Both the position numbers and the translations under genes were made by a program. Of a DNA stretch of 64,000 bases, positions 17,293 through 28,452 are shown in pieces (position 1 is the stretch's first letter; the number at the start of each line of letters is the position of its first letter). Below the pieces are notes generated by a model. It searched no databases, was not told the DNA's origin, and worked only from the letters and a program-made list of their open reading frames with translations. Source of the stretch: SCTD01 sp963781675 (GTDB lineage Bacteria > Actinomycetota > Actinomycetes > Mycobacteriales > SCTD01); assembly GCA_963781675.1 (NCBI GenBank), contig CAWAGF010000001.1, positions 930,001-994,000 of the forward strand, written 5' to 3'.

Positions 17293-17793
17293 GTGCAGTT
17301 CGGCCGGTACTACGAGGAGTTCGAGGTCGGCGCGGTCTACAAGCACTGGCCAGGCAAGACCGTCACCGAGTACGACGACCACCTGTTCTGCCTGATCACG
17401 ATGAACCACCACCCGCTGCACCTCGACGCCAACTACGCGGCGACCACGCAGCAGAAGAAGAACGTCGTCGTCGGCAACTACGTCTACTCGCTGCTGCTCG
17501 GCATGTCGGTCGCGGACGTCTCCGGCCGGGCGATCGCCAACCTCGAGGTCGAGTCGCTCAAGCACGTCTTCCCGACGTTCCACGGCGACACGATCTACGG
17601 CCAGACCGAGGTCCTCGACAAGACCGAGAGCAAGAGCAAGGACGACCGCGGGGTCGTCTACGTCGAGACCAAGGGCTACAACCAGGACGGCGTGCTGGTG
17701 TGCATCTTCCGGCGCAAGGTCATGGTCCCCAAGCGCGTCTACGCCGACAAGACCGGCGGGGAGTTCCCGGGCCGCCCGGAGCTGCAGGAGTAG
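17293..17793 (+). CDS. MaoC-family dehydratase
   Basis: The 166 residues form a hot-dog fold hydratase. The catalytic Asp/His pair lies in FCLITMNHHPLHLDANYA, followed by NYVYSLLLGMSVADVSG and LEVESLKHVFPTFHGDTIY. Enoyl-CoA or mesaconyl-CoA hydratases of this type add water to unsaturated acyl-CoA. The GTG start has GGAGG about 6 bp upstream. It is apparently monocistronic. It could act after an acyl-CoA dehydrogenase such as that at 12871, but that link is inference. Confidence 0.9.
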   Translation: MQFGRYYEEFEVGAVYKHWPGKTVTEYDDHLFCLITMNHHPLHLDANYAATTQQKKNVVVGNYVYSLLLGMSVADVSGRAIANLEVESLKHVFPTFHGDTIYGQTEVLDKTESKSKDDRGVVYVETKGYNQDGVLVCIFRRKVMVPKRVYADKTGGEFPGRPELQE

Positions 17794-17845
17794 ATCACCC
17801 GATCGGCCGCGAGTACGACGATCACGTGACGGGCACAGCGCCCGC

Positions 17846-18040
17846 ATGGACAACACCGCTGTGCTCATCATCGTCGGCGTCCTCGTGCTCGCGGCCATCG
17901 CCGCTGCGGCTGGGCTGTTCGACCGAGGTCGCCGCGTCCGCCGCACCGCGGCCGCTCGCCCGGTGGAGCGCGTCGTCGAGCGCCCCGTCGTGCAGGAGCC
18001 GGTGGTCGAGGAGCGCACGACGCGCCGCGTCGTCGACTAG
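17846..18040 (+). CDS. Small single-pass membrane protein
   Basis: 64 residues: one N-terminal helix (AVLIIVGVLVLAAIAAAAG) followed by an Arg-rich stretch and a Val/Glu/Arg repeat region (VERVVERPVVQEPVVEE). It looks like a tail-exposed, one-helix protein with a low-complexity cytosolic tail. No family is recognised and the function is unknown. Confidence 0.55.
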   Translation: MDNTAVLIIVGVLVLAAIAAAAGLFDRGRRVRRTAAARPVERVVERPVVQEPVVEERTTRRVVD

Positions 18041-18130
18041 GCCGTACGCAGACCCACGCAGACCCGGCGTTGCGGCACCGCCTCCGACCGGTCGCTTGAC
18101 CAGCAGGCGCGTGCGGCGGACCTTCGCTGC

Positions 18131-18769
18131 ATGACGCCCGCGACCTGCCCGCGCTGCGACGAGCCGCTGCGGGCCCCCGGCCTGATGTCCAGCTCCTGGG
18201 AGTGCGACCGGCACGGGGCGGTGCAGCCGTTCCGGCGCTGGCCGCGGGTCACCCCGGAGGTGCTCGCGCAGGCGGCGGGCAGGGCCGCGGTGCCGCTCTG
18301 GTCGCCGCTCCCGCTGCTGCCCGGGTGGACCGTCACCGGGCTCGCCCTGGCCGGCGACGAGCGCAGCGGCGCGCGGGCCACGGTGCTCGCGCTGTCCGGG
18401 CCGTCCCCGCTGGGCGGTCCGGCCGACCTGCTGCTCGTGGCCGAGGAGCCCGGCGTCGGGCTCGGCGCCCGGCTCGCCGGCGGGAACGGGCTCGACCCCG
18501 GCGACGTCACGAGCGGGCCGCCGGACGCCAAGGTCGAGGCCGCCGGCCATCCGACGGCCCTGTGGCGCTGCGACAGCGCGACCGACCGGGTCGCCTTCGT
18601 CGGCGAGGCCTCCGGCGTGTGGCTCTACGCCGTGCTGTGGCCGCCGGCGGCCGAGCTGGTGCTGCTGGAGCACGTCGTCCTGCACGACCTGCGGCACGAG
18701 GAGCACGCCGGGCTGGAGCTCCCCGTCGGCGCCCCGACCGCGCGGCTCGGGACCTCCGCCACCGTCTGA
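18131..18769 (+). CDS. DUF6758 family protein
   Basis: A 212-residue protein with an N-terminal zinc ribbon-like CPRC...CDRHG pair, the GAVQPFRRW segment, and a phosphodiesterase-like body (AKVEAAGHPTALWRCD, WLYAVLWPPAAELVL). This family is nearly always found beside a PHP-domain gene in actinobacteria, as here (22 bp downstream). The function is unknown; co-occurrence suggests a role with the PHP phosphoesterase. Confidence 0.8.
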   Translation: MTPATCPRCDEPLRAPGLMSSSWECDRHGAVQPFRRWPRVTPEVLAQAAGRAAVPLWSPLPLLPGWTVTGLALAGDERSGARATVLALSGPSPLGGPADLLLVAEEPGVGLGARLAGGNGLDPGDVTSGPPDAKVEAAGHPTALWRCDSATDRVAFVGEASGVWLYAVLWPPAAELVLLEHVVLHDLRHEEHAGLELPVGAPTARLGTSATV

Positions 18770-18790
18770 GCCGGGGGCTAGCGTGGCGCG

Positions 18791-19645
18791 GTGCCCGCCC
18801 GCGTCATCGACCTCCACACCCACTCGACGGCGTCCGACGGCACCACCCCGCCGGCCGAGCTCGTCCGGCAGGCCGGCGCCGAGGGCCTGGACGTCGTGGC
18901 CCTCACCGACCACGACACGACCGCCGGCTGGGCCGCCGCCGCGGACGCGCTCCCGGCCGGGCTGTCGCTCGTCCGCGGCGCCGAGATCTCCTGCGTCCGC
19001 GGGGGGATCAGCCTGCACCTGCTGGCCTACCTCTTCGACCCCGAGGACGCCGCGCTCACCGGGAGGCTGCAGGAGATGCGCGACAGCCGCGTCAGCCGCG
19101 CCGAGCGGATGGCCAGGCTCCTGGAGGAGGCCGGCACCGGCGTGACCTGGGCGCGGGTGCGCGAGCTCGCCGGCGGCACCGTCGGCCGGCCGCACGTCGC
19201 GCAGGCGCTCCTCGAGCAGGGCCACGTCGCCACCGTCGGCGAGGCGTTCAGCAGCGCGTGGATCGGCGCGGACGGGCCGTACTACGTGGCGAAGCTGGAG
19301 CTCGACGTCGTGGACGCGGTGCGCCTGGTGACCGGCGCCGGGGGCGTGGCGGTCTTCGCGCACCCGGCTGCCAGCAAGCGCGGTCGCACCGTGGCCGACG
19401 ACGTCGTCGCGGACATGGCGGCCGCCGGGCTGGCCGGCCTCGAGGTCGACCACGTCGACCACGAGCCCGCGGAGCGGGCGCACCTGCGCGGGCTGGCCGC
19501 CGAGCTCGGCCTGCTCACGACCGGCAGCAGCGACTTCCACGGCACCAACAAGACGGTGCGGCTGGCCGCCCACACGACGACCGAGGAGCAGTACGAGCGG
19601 CTCGTCGCCCGCGCCTCCAGCGGGACGCGGGTGCTCACCGGATGA
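18791..19645 (+). CDS. PHP-domain phosphoesterase
   Basis: 284 residues starting at GTG 18791. The N-terminus carries the PHP metal motif DLHTHSTASDG, then LTDHDTTAGW, a central conserved Glu (GAEISC), FAHPAASKRGR, and a late GSSDFHG that completes the trinuclear site. Relatives are 5'-phosphatases or RNA exonuclease-like enzymes (YciV/RNase AM). It overlaps the MarC gene by 4 bp (ATGA). Confidence 0.92.
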   Translation: MPARVIDLHTHSTASDGTTPPAELVRQAGAEGLDVVALTDHDTTAGWAAAADALPAGLSLVRGAEISCVRGGISLHLLAYLFDPEDAALTGRLQEMRDSRVSRAERMARLLEEAGTGVTWARVRELAGGTVGRPHVAQALLEQGHVATVGEAFSSAWIGADGPYYVAKLELDVVDAVRLVTGAGGVAVFAHPAASKRGRTVADDVVADMAAAGLAGLEVDHVDHEPAERAHLRGLAAELGLLTTGSSDFHGTNKTVRLAAHTTTEEQYERLVARASSGTRVLTG

Positions 19646-20256
19646 GCGGGTGGTTCGACGCGACCCTGTTCGGGGCGGTCTTCGTGACGCTGTTCGTGAT
19701 CATGGACCCGCTCGGGAGCATCCCGCTGTTCCTCGGGCTCACCGGCGGCCGCAGCAACAAGACGCGCGCGAAGCTCGCGGGGCAGGCGGTGCTGGTCAGC
19801 CTGTTCGTCATCACGCTGTTCGCGATCGTCGGCCAGCAGATCCTGACCTTCCTCGGGATCGGGATCCCGGCGCTGCAGGGCGCGGGCGGGCTGCTGCTGC
19901 TCATCGTCGCGCTGGAGCTGCTGACCGACCGGGCCGACGAGCCGTCCGAGGTGCGCGACGTGAACGTCGCGCTGGTGCCGCTCGGCACGCCGCTGCTGGC
20001 CGGCCCGGGCGCGATCGTCGCGACGATCGTGTTCGTGCAGCAGGCCGAGGAGGTCGCGGACGTCACCGCCATCGCCGCCGGCATCGTCGCGATCCACCTG
20101 GCCGTCTACCTGTCGCTGCGCTTCAGCGTCGGCATCACCCGGATCATCCGCGAGAGCGGGATCGTGCTGCTCACCCGCATCGCCGGCCTGCTGCTGTCCG
20201 CGATCGCCGTGCAGCTCGTGGCCGACTCCGTGCGTGGCTTCCTGGCCGAGGGGTGA
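19642..20256 (+). CDS. MarC-family membrane protein
   Basis: 204 residues with six hydrophobic helices. The signature MDPLGSIPLFLGLTGG is at about residues 22-37, with GIPALQGAGGLLLLIVALEL and TPLLAGPGAIVATIV following. The MarC family was named for the E. coli multiple-antibiotic-resistance locus, but its transport role was not confirmed. It is translationally coupled to the PHP gene and is followed by a run of envelope proteins. Confidence 0.92.
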   Translation: MSGWFDATLFGAVFVTLFVIMDPLGSIPLFLGLTGGRSNKTRAKLAGQAVLVSLFVITLFAIVGQQILTFLGIGIPALQGAGGLLLLIVALELLTDRADEPSEVRDVNVALVPLGTPLLAGPGAIVATIVFVQQAEEVADVTAIAAGIVAIHLAVYLSLRFSVGITRIIRESGIVLLTRIAGLLLSAIAVQLVADSVRGFLAEG

Positions 20257-20266
20257 GGACCCTCCT

Positions 20267-20896
20267 GTGACCCGCTGGCTGCTCGCCGTCCTCGTCGCGC
20301 TGACCGCGCTGGCGGGACCGGCGATCGCGCTCGACGTCGACGCGCTCGCCGAGCGGCTGGCCGACGACCACGTCCTGGTCGACCCGCGCAGCGGGATCCG
20401 CATCGACGAGGACGCCGTGGCGGAGGCCGTCGAGCGCGCGCCGGTCCCGACGTACGTCGTCCTGCTCCCGCAGCGCGACGTCGACAGCGACGAGAGCGGC
20501 ATCGACGGGGTGCTGCTGCGGGTGGTCGAGGCGCTGGAGGACCCGCGCGCCGTCGTCGTCGTCGTCACCGACGCCGGCGAGCTGCAGGCCGGGGAGGGCG
20601 GCTCCTCCGGGGTGCAGGCCAGTGCGCTGCTCGACCGGATCGTGCTGGCGCGCAGCGCGCAGACGTTCGACGGCGTGGCGCTCACCGCCGCGCTGGTCGA
20701 GTTCGCGGACGACGTCGCGGGCGGCAGCCAGGAGGGCGCCGAGCGCGGCGTCGACGGGGTCGACCGGAAGGCGATCGGCGTCGCCGGGCTGATCGGCGTC
20801 GCGATCCTCGGCGGGGGCGTGCTGTGGGTGCGCAGCCAGCGGCAGGTCCGCCGTGAGGCGCCTCTCACCGAGGACGTCATCAGCGGCGGCTGGTAG
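20267..20896 (+). CDS. Secreted/membrane protein with TPM-like N-module (family member A)
   Basis: 209 residues starting at GTG 20267: a signal peptide (RWLLAVLVALTALAGPAIA), a TPM-like extracellular domain with VLVDPRSGIRIDEDAV and AVVVVVTDAGEL strands, then a single C-terminal helix (IGVAGLIGVAILGGGVLWV) and a short basic tail. The domain aligns by eye with the N-module of the next gene (VLVVPGVVDGL, AVVLVITDQP). The function is unknown; TPM domains are membrane-tethered and occur in envelope repair proteins. Confidence 0.68.
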   Translation: MTRWLLAVLVALTALAGPAIALDVDALAERLADDHVLVDPRSGIRIDEDAVAEAVERAPVPTYVVLLPQRDVDSDESGIDGVLLRVVEALEDPRAVVVVVTDAGELQAGEGGSSGVQASALLDRIVLARSAQTFDGVALTAALVEFADDVAGGSQEGAERGVDGVDRKAIGVAGLIGVAILGGGVLWVRSQRQVRREAPLTEDVISGGW

Positions 20897-20928
20897 GCGC
20901 GACGGCTCCGCCGGGGTAGGACTGCGGC

Positions 20929-22236
<1,308 letters not shown>

Positions 22237-22240
<4 letters not shown>

Positions 22241-23220
22241 TCTTCTTCGGCGGCGGGAGCGGCTGCGGCTTCCTGCTCTTCGGCTTCGCGCTGCTCGTGC
22301 TGCTGGGCACGGGCGACCCGTCCCTGCTGCTCGTGGTGCTGGTCTTCGCGGTGCCGTTCCTGCTGCTGCGGTCGTTCTTCCGGGGCGCGGGTCGCGGAGG
22401 GCGCAGGCTCGCCGGTGGACCGGTCCCGTGGACGCCGCAGCCCGCTCGCTCCGCAGGTGGCGCCGACGGCTGGCAGGCCCCGCAGGAGCCCGTGCTGCCG
22501 CGGGTGAGCGCCGCGGACGTCGGCTCGCTGCGCGACCGGCTCGGCCACGACGTCAGCACGCTGCAGCCCGGCGACGACCCGGTGGCCCGTCAGGCGCTCG
22601 CCGACGCCGCGGAGCGGTACGCGACGGCCGGCACGCTGCTGGAGCGGGCGACCACCGACGCGCAGCTCCGCACCGCCTGGCTCGCCGCGGTGGAGGGGCT
22701 GCACGCCAGCCGGGTCGTCCGCCGGCAGCAGGGCCTCGACCTCGGGTCACCCGTGCCGGCCCTGCCCGGCAGCGGCCCGCAGCTCGCCCGGCCGACGCGC
22801 GTCGACGTGCAGGGCCGCTCCTACACCGGCGCCCCGACGTACGAGCCCGGCTGCCCGCACTGGTTCCCGGGCGGCTCCTACGGCGGCCGGCACGTCCCGG
22901 GCGGCTGGTACGACGTGCCGTTCTGGCCGAGCGCCCTCGTCCTCGGCGGGCTCGGCGGCTGGGCCCTCGGGGGCCTGATGGCCGGCGCGGTGTACGGCGA
23001 CGACCTGGCGTACGGCGGCGACCTCGACCCCGGCTTCGACGGCGGGAGCGTCGATGACGGCGGGGGCTTCGACGACGGGGGCGGCGGCGGCGACTGGGGA
23101 AGGGGGGGCGACTGGGGCGGCGGCGGGGGCGACTGGGGTGGCGGCGGCGACTTCGGCGGCTTCGGGGGTGGCGGCGACTGGGGCGGCGGGGACATGGGCG
23201 GCGGCGACGGGGGCTGGTAG
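22237..23220 (+). CDS. Membrane protein with C-module and Gly-rich tail (member C)
   Basis: 327 residues starting at GTG 22237 (GTGA overlap). Two hydrophobic segments at the start (GCGFLLFGFALLVLL and LLLVVLVFAVPFLLLRSFF) are followed by the same C-module as gene B: TLQPGDDPVARQALADAAERY, then AVEGLHASRVVRRQQGLD, and VPGGWYDVPFW. The C-terminal 80 residues are Gly/Asp/Trp-rich (GGGGDWGGGGD). It lacks the N-module. Function unknown; see findings for the modular logic. Confidence 0.7.
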
Positions 23221-23277
23221 TCCACACCCGGCGCGGCGGCCCCGGCCGCTGTCGGTGCCCCGGGGCAGGATGACGAG

Positions 23278-24126
23278 GTGACGCTGCAGCTCGGCCTCGA
23301 GGGGATGCCCCGCGCGCTGTTCGCGTGCACGCCGTCGCGCCTCACGACCTGGCTGGACTGCCCGCGCCGCTACCGGCTGACCTACCTCGACCGGCCGGCG
23401 CCGCCGCGCGGCGGGCCGTGGGCGCACAACACCGTCGGGGCGACCGTGCACCTGGCGCTGGCCCGCTGGTGGTCCGAGCCGCTGGACCGCCGCACCCCCG
23501 CGGTGGCCCGTGCGCTGCTCGACCGCGCGTGGACGGCGGACGGCTTCGCCGACGACGCGCAGGCCGAGCGCTGGCGGGCGCGGGCCGGCGACATGGTGGA
23601 GCGCTACGTCGCGACCCTCGACCCCCACGACGAGCCGGTCGGGGTGGAGCGGACGGTCTCCACCCGCAGTGCCGTGCTCGCCGTCAGCGGACGGGTCGAC
23701 CGCATCGACCAGCGCGGCGACGAGCTCGTGGTCGTCGACTACAAGACCGGGCGCTCGGTGCTCACGACCGACGACGCCCGTGGCTCGCTGGCCCTCGCCC
23801 TCTACGCGCTCGCCGCGGCCCGCACGCTGCGCCGGCCCTGCCGCCGCGTCGAGCTGCACCACCTGCCGACCGGCACCGTCGTCGCGTTCGACCACACCGA
23901 GCAGTCGCTCGCCCGCCACCTGTCGCGGGCCGAGGCGATCGGCGAGGAGGCCGTCGCGGCGGCCGAGGCGCTGCTGCTCGGGGGTGACCCCGACGCGCTG
24001 TTCCCGCCGCGTCCGGGCCGGAGGTGCGGCTGGTGCGACCACGCCCGCAGCTGCTCCGTCGGCGCTGCGGCGGCTCCGGCGATGCGGCCGTGGGACGGCC
24101 TGGCCGAGGAGCGCGAGGGGCCGTGA
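23278..24126 (+). CDS. PD-(D/E)XK nuclease (RecB-like)
   Basis: 282 residues. The N-terminus begins with the RecB-nuclease SxxxxWxxCPRRY signature (SRLTTWLDCPRRYRLTY). The catalytic core VSGRVDRID...VVVDYKTGR gives the conserved Asp and the D-x-K, and a C-terminal CGWCDHARSC cysteine set suggests an Fe-S cluster like that of AddB/Cas4-type nucleases. It is a single-domain enzyme with no helicase next to it. The stop overlaps the MFS gene's GTG. Confidence 0.88.
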   Translation: MTLQLGLEGMPRALFACTPSRLTTWLDCPRRYRLTYLDRPAPPRGGPWAHNTVGATVHLALARWWSEPLDRRTPAVARALLDRAWTADGFADDAQAERWRARAGDMVERYVATLDPHDEPVGVERTVSTRSAVLAVSGRVDRIDQRGDELVVVDYKTGRSVLTTDDARGSLALALYALAAARTLRRPCRRVELHHLPTGTVVAFDHTEQSLARHLSRAEAIGEEAVAAAEALLLGGDPDALFPPRPGRRCGWCDHARSCSVGAAAAPAMRPWDGLAEEREGP

Positions 24127-25362
24127 CCCGCGTCTTCCGCGGCTGGTGGGTCGTCACCGGCGTCTTCGTGATGCTGCTGGTCACGGCCGGCATCGGCTTC
24201 TACGGCCTGGCCGTCTACCTGCGGGCGCTCACCACCGAGCAGGGCTTCTCCGTCGGCGCCGTCTCCGGGGCGACCGCCGTGTTCTTCCTCGTCAGCGGCA
24301 TCACCGGGCTGCCGGTCGCCTCGTACATGGCCCGGCGCGACCCGCGGCCGATGATCGCGCTGGGCGCGCTCGCCTGCGGGGTCGCGCTCGTGGCTCTGGG
24401 CCGGGTGTCGGCGGTCTGGCAGGTCTACGCCGTCTACGCGCTGTTCGGCGCCGGCTTCGCCGCCTCGTCGCTCGTGCCGGGGACGACGCTGGTCACCCGG
24501 TGGTTCTCCCGCCGGCGGTCGCGTGGCCCTGTCCGTCGCCTCCACCGGCCTGTCCGCCGGCGGCGTGGTCGTCACGCCCGCCGTGGCCGAGCTCATCGAC
24601 CGGCACGGCCTGTCGTCGGTCGCGCCGTGGCTCGGTGTCGCGCTGGTGCTCGGCGTCGTGCCGGTCACCGCGCTGCTGCTCCGGCCGTCGCCCGAGGCGC
24701 TCGGCCTGCTGCCCGACGGCGACCCCGCGCCGCCGCCCGGGGCGCCCGCCGCCTTCCTCGGCACGCTGGCCGTGGAGGCGCTCCGGACGCGCTTCTTCGC
24801 CGCCGTCACCGCGGCGCACCTGCTGGCGATGCTGGCCCAGGTCGGCGGGATCGCCCACCTGTTCAACCTCGTCGCGGACCGGGCCGACCCGGGGCTCGCC
24901 AAGGCCGCCCTCTCCCTGCTCGCGGTGTCCAGCCTGGTGGGGCGCCTCGCCGGCGGGGCCTTCGTGTCGAAGACGTCCATGCGCGGCTTCGCGCTGGTGC
25001 TCATGCTGGCGCAGGCCGCCTCCCTGGCCGGCCTCGCCGCGACCGGCTCGCGGGCCGCGCTGCTCGTGCTCACGGTCGCCTTCGGCCTGACCGTCGGCAA
25101 CCTGCTGATGCTCCACCCGCTGCTGCTGGCCGAGCGGTTCGGCGTGCGCGACTACGGCCGCATCTACTCCCGCAGCCAGCTCGTCGCGACGCTCGGCGTC
25201 GCGTCCGGCCCGGCCGCCATCGGCCTGCTGCACGACGGGCTCGGCGGCTACGGCGCGGCCTTCACGCTGGCCGGCCTGGCGTCCGTCGTCGCCGCCGTCG
25301 TGCTGGCGGTGAGCGGGCCGTCGCGGGTGCCGGCGCCGGTCGTCTCGCCCGCGGCCGTCTGA
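24123..25362 (+). CDS. MFS transporter, apparent +1 frameshift
   Basis: Starts at GTG 24123 with FRGWWVVTGVFVMLLVTAGIGFYG, and the N-lobe runs to TRWFSRRRS near 24520, where the frame is lost. The next frame gives ALSVASTGLSAGGVVVTPA and continues through a complete C-lobe (GLTVGNLLMLHPLLLAERFG). Removing one base near 24522 joins the two into a 12-helix transporter of about 412 residues. Such proteins resemble monocarboxylate- or oxalate-type transporters, but the substrate is unknown. It overlaps the nuclease gene by 4 bp. Confidence 0.82.
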
Positions 25363-25411
25363 GGCTCGCCAGCCGGGGAAGGCCCTGGAGCCCGACCACC
25401 AGGAGCGCGCC

Positions 25412-25549
25412 ATGACCCAGCCGGACGAGAACCCCGACAGCTCGTCGCACCCCCGCGGCGAGAACGCCGACGACCCGCCGGCCGAGCCCTCGGTGCAGGA
25501 CCCCGAGCTGGCGGCGGAGAGCGCCGAGGCCTCGGGCGCCGGCGGCTGA
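25412..25549 (+). CDS. Small acidic disordered protein
   Basis: 45 residues starting at ATG 25412 with AGGAGC about 6 bp upstream. It is rich in Asp, Glu, Pro and Ser, with no hydrophobic core (TQPDENPDSSSHPRGENADD). A similar 45-residue protein lies at 31062. No function is known; the clear ribosome binding site supports translation. Confidence 0.6.
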   Translation: MTQPDENPDSSSHPRGENADDPPAEPSVQDPELAAESAEASGAGG

Positions 25550-25624
25550 TCCGCTCGTCGTGCTGGCGGGCTCCAGCGGCTGCGCACGCGGCTGATGGCG
25601 CTGACCAGCGCCGGGGGAGCGGCT

Positions 25625-26830
25625 CTACGCCGACAGCGCCGTACGGCGTCGTTCGAGGTGCGCCCGCTCCACCGCGTTGCCCGACAGGGCGACCGCCCGG
25701 TCGTACGCCGAGCGCGCCTGCTCCACCCGGCCGACCCGGGCGAGCAGCTCGGCGCGGACGACGTGGAACGGCTGGTAGTCCGGCAGGGCGAGCCGCTCCA
25801 CCTCCAGCAGCGCCGCGGCCGGGCCCGCCACCTCGGCGAGGGCGACCGCCCGGTTCAGGGCGACCACCGGGCCGGGCGCCAGCACGAGGAGCTGGTCGTA
25901 CAGCGCCAGCACCTGCCGCCAGTCCGTCGGCCCGTCGCTGTGGACGGCCGCGATGGCCGCCTGCAGCTGGTAGGGGCCGGGGGCGCCTCGGCGCAGGCAC
26001 GCGCGCACGAGCGCCTGCCCCTCGGCGACCAGGCCGGCGTCCCACCGCGAGCGGTCCTGGTCGGGCAGCAGGACGAGGTCACCGGCGGCGTCGACGCGGG
26101 CGGGTCGGCGTGCCTCGACCAGCAGCAGCAGGGCGAGCAGCCCCCGGGCCTCCGGCTCGTCCGGCATGAGCGCGACGAGCAGCCGGGCCAGCCGGACCGC
26201 CTCGGCGCACAGCTCGACCCGTACGAGGTCGGCGCCGTCGCTGGCGCTGTGTCCCTCGTTGAAGACGAGGTAGACGACGGCCAGCACGGCGCTCAGCCGC
26301 TCGGGCAGGTCCTCGTCACGCGGCACCCGGTAGGGGATGCCGGCGTCGCGGATCTTGCGCTTGGCGCGCACGAGCCGCTGCGCGAGCGTCGCCTCCGGGA
26401 CGAGGAAGGCGCGGGCGATGTGCGGTGTCTCGAGCCCGCCGAGCAGGCGCAGCGTCAGCGCGACGCGGGCCTCCGGGGCGAGCGCCGGGTGGCAGCAGGT
26501 GAACAGCAGGCGGAGCCGGTCGTCGTGCACGGGTCCCACCTCCGGCGGATCGTCCTGTGCATGGAGCAGCAGCGCCTGCGCGTGCCGGGCCTCGCGGCTC
26601 GACTCGCGGCGCAGCCGGTCGATCGCGCGGCGCTTGGCGGTCGTGACGATCCAGCCACCCGGGTTCGGCGGCAGGCCGTCCTCCCGCCAGCGCTCGACCG
26701 CGACGGTGAACGCGTCCGCGACCGCCTCCTCGGCGAGCGACACGTCGCCGAGGAGGCGGACCAGCGTCGCGACCGCACTGCCGTGCTCCTCGCGGAAGAC
26801 CGCGGCGACGTCGGCCTCGACGGAGGTCAC
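25625..26830 (-). CDS. ECF sigma factor of the ECF42-like, DUF6596 type
   Basis: 401 residues starting at GTG 26830. Sigma region 2 is near the N-terminus (VAAVFREEHGSAVATLVRLLGD; EAVADAFTVAVERW), then region 4 (TLRLLGGLETPHIARAFLV). A long C-terminal extension contains LAVVYLVFNEGHSASDG, the DUF6596/TPR-like region that replaces an anti-sigma factor in this group. The upstream YCII gene overlaps it by 4 bp, the classical ECF42-YCII pairing. The regulon is unknown. Confidence 0.92.
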   Translation of the reverse strand: MTSVEADVAAVFREEHGSAVATLVRLLGDVSLAEEAVADAFTVAVERWREDGLPPNPGGWIVTTAKRRAIDRLRRESSREARHAQALLLHAQDDPPEVGPVHDDRLRLLFTCCHPALAPEARVALTLRLLGGLETPHIARAFLVPEATLAQRLVRAKRKIRDAGIPYRVPRDEDLPERLSAVLAVVYLVFNEGHSASDGADLVRVELCAEAVRLARLLVALMPDEPEARGLLALLLLVEARRPARVDAAGDLVLLPDQDRSRWDAGLVAEGQALVRACLRRGAPGPYQLQAAIAAVHSDGPTDWRQVLALYDQLLVLAPGPVVALNRAVALAEVAGPAAALLEVERLALPDYQPFHVVRAELLARVGRVEQARSAYDRAVALSGNAVERAHLERRRTALSA

Positions 26831-27174
26831 TCCCCCTGGAACGGCCGCACCTCGACGTCGCCCTGGCAGGCAGCCGCGCCGCGCTCCGCGATCCTCAGCG
26901 CCTCGTCGAGGTCCTCCGCCTGGATGACCCAGAACCCGCCGAGCTGCTCCTTCGTCTCCGACCAGGGCCCGTCGGTGACCAGGGTCGAGCCCTCCGTGAA
27001 GCGGACCGTCGTCGCGAGGTCCTTCGGCATCAGCCCACCCGCGAAGACCCAGCTGCCGGACTCCTGCAGCGACTGGTTGAACGCCTCGACGCCCGCCATC
27101 ATCTGCTGGGCCACCTCGGGCTCCGGCATCGTGAAGTCGCCCTCGTGGTGGACGCTCAGCAGGTACTGCTTCAT
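26827..27174 (-). CDS. YCII-related (DGPF) protein, partner of the ECF sigma factor
   Basis: 115 residues. The family's DGPF-type signature is seen as DGPWSETKEQLGGFWVI, with KQYLLSVHHEGD at the N-terminus. YCII proteins form a small alpha-beta barrel and are linked to ECF42 sigma factors. The stop overlaps the sigma gene's GTG, so the two are co-translated. It may modify or sense a ligand for the sigma factor, which is inference. Confidence 0.93.
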   Translation of the reverse strand: MKQYLLSVHHEGDFTMPEPEVAQQMMAGVEAFNQSLQESGSWVFAGGLMPKDLATTVRFTEGSTLVTDGPWSETKEQLGGFWVIQAEDLDEALRIAERGAAACQGDVEVRPFQGE

Positions 27175-27290
27175 GGTGCTTCTCCTCGTCCTCGGGGCCG
27201 GCCGTCCCGGTCCTCATCCTGCTACGAACGGCAGCAGCCCGGATCGACACCCTTCCTCAAGATCTTTCCCGATCGTGCGAAGGTGGCCGC

Positions 27291-28452
27291 ATGAGCCGCT
27301 GGGCGAGCGCGAAGGCCGCCACCTTCCAGGAGTCCGTGATCCGCGAGATGTCCCGGCTGTGCGCGGCGTCCGGCGGCGTGAACCTCGCGCAGGGGTTCCC
27401 CGACTTCAGCTGCCCGCAGGAGCTCAAGGACGCGGCCAAGCAGGCCATCGACGACGACGTCAACCAGTACGCCATCACCTGGGGCGCCAAGGCCTTCCGC
27501 GACGGCATCGCCGCGAAGGTCGCCGCCACCTACGCCGGCTGGACGGTCGACCCGGAGACCGAGCTGTGCGTCACCTGCGGCTCGACCGAGGCGATGATCG
27601 CCACCCTGCTCGCCACCGTGGACCCCGGCGACGAGGTGATCGTCTTCGAGCCGTTCTACGAGAACTACGGCCCCGACGCCGTCCTGTCCGGCGCGACCCC
27701 GCGCTACGTGACGCTGCACGCGCCGGACTGGTCGATCGACGAGGCGGAGCTGCGCGCGGCGTTCTCGGACCGCACCCGCGCGATCATCGTCAACACCCCG
27801 CACAACCCGACCGGCAAGGTGTTCACCCGCGCCGAGCTCGAGCTGATCAGCGAGCTCTGCCAGACCTACGACGCGCTGTGCCTGACCGACGAGATCTACG
27901 AGCACATCGTGTACGACGCAGAGCACGTGCCGCCGGCCACGGTCGCCGGGCTCGAGGACCGGACGGTCACGATCAACGCCCTGTCCAAGACGTACGCCGT
28001 GACGGGGTGGCGCGTCGGCTGGGCGATCGCCCCGGCCGGACATCACCAGCAGCATCCGCAAGGTGCACGACTTCCTCACCGTCGGCGCGGCCGCCCCGCT
28101 GCAGGCGGCGGGTGCGGCCGCCATGGCGCTGCCGCCGAGCTACTACGTCGAGGAGGCGACGCGCTACCGCGAGCGGCGCGACCTGCTCTGCAGCGTCCTG
28201 CAGGAGGCGGGCTTCACCTTCCGCGTGCCGGACGGCGCCTACTACGTCCTCTGCGAGACCGGTGACCTCGACCCGGGCCAGGACAGCAGCGCCTTCGCCC
28301 GCCGCATCGTCGTCGACCCGGGGATCGCCGCGGTGCCGGGCACGAGCTTCTACGCCGATCCGTCGCAGGGCGCCGGCCAGATCCGCTTCGCGTTCCCCAA
28401 GCGCCTCGAGACCCTGCACGCTGCGGCCGAGCGGATCGCCAGGCTCCGCTAG
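27291..28452 (+). CDS. PLP-dependent aminotransferase (class I/II), apparent +1 frameshift
   Basis: Starts at ATG 27291. It has the aminotransferase landmarks NLAQGFPDFSCP, YAITWGAKAFRDGIA, NTPHNPTGKVF, LTDEIYEHIVYD and the PLP lysine SKTYAVTGWRVGWAIAP. The frame is lost near 28036; the next frame resumes DITSSIRKVHDFLTVGAAAPLQ to a normal end (TAG 28450). Deleting one G in ccgga restores about 386 residues. It resembles kynurenine/methionine-type aminotransferases. Its stop shares a CTAG with the convergent GNAT gene. Confidence 0.86.
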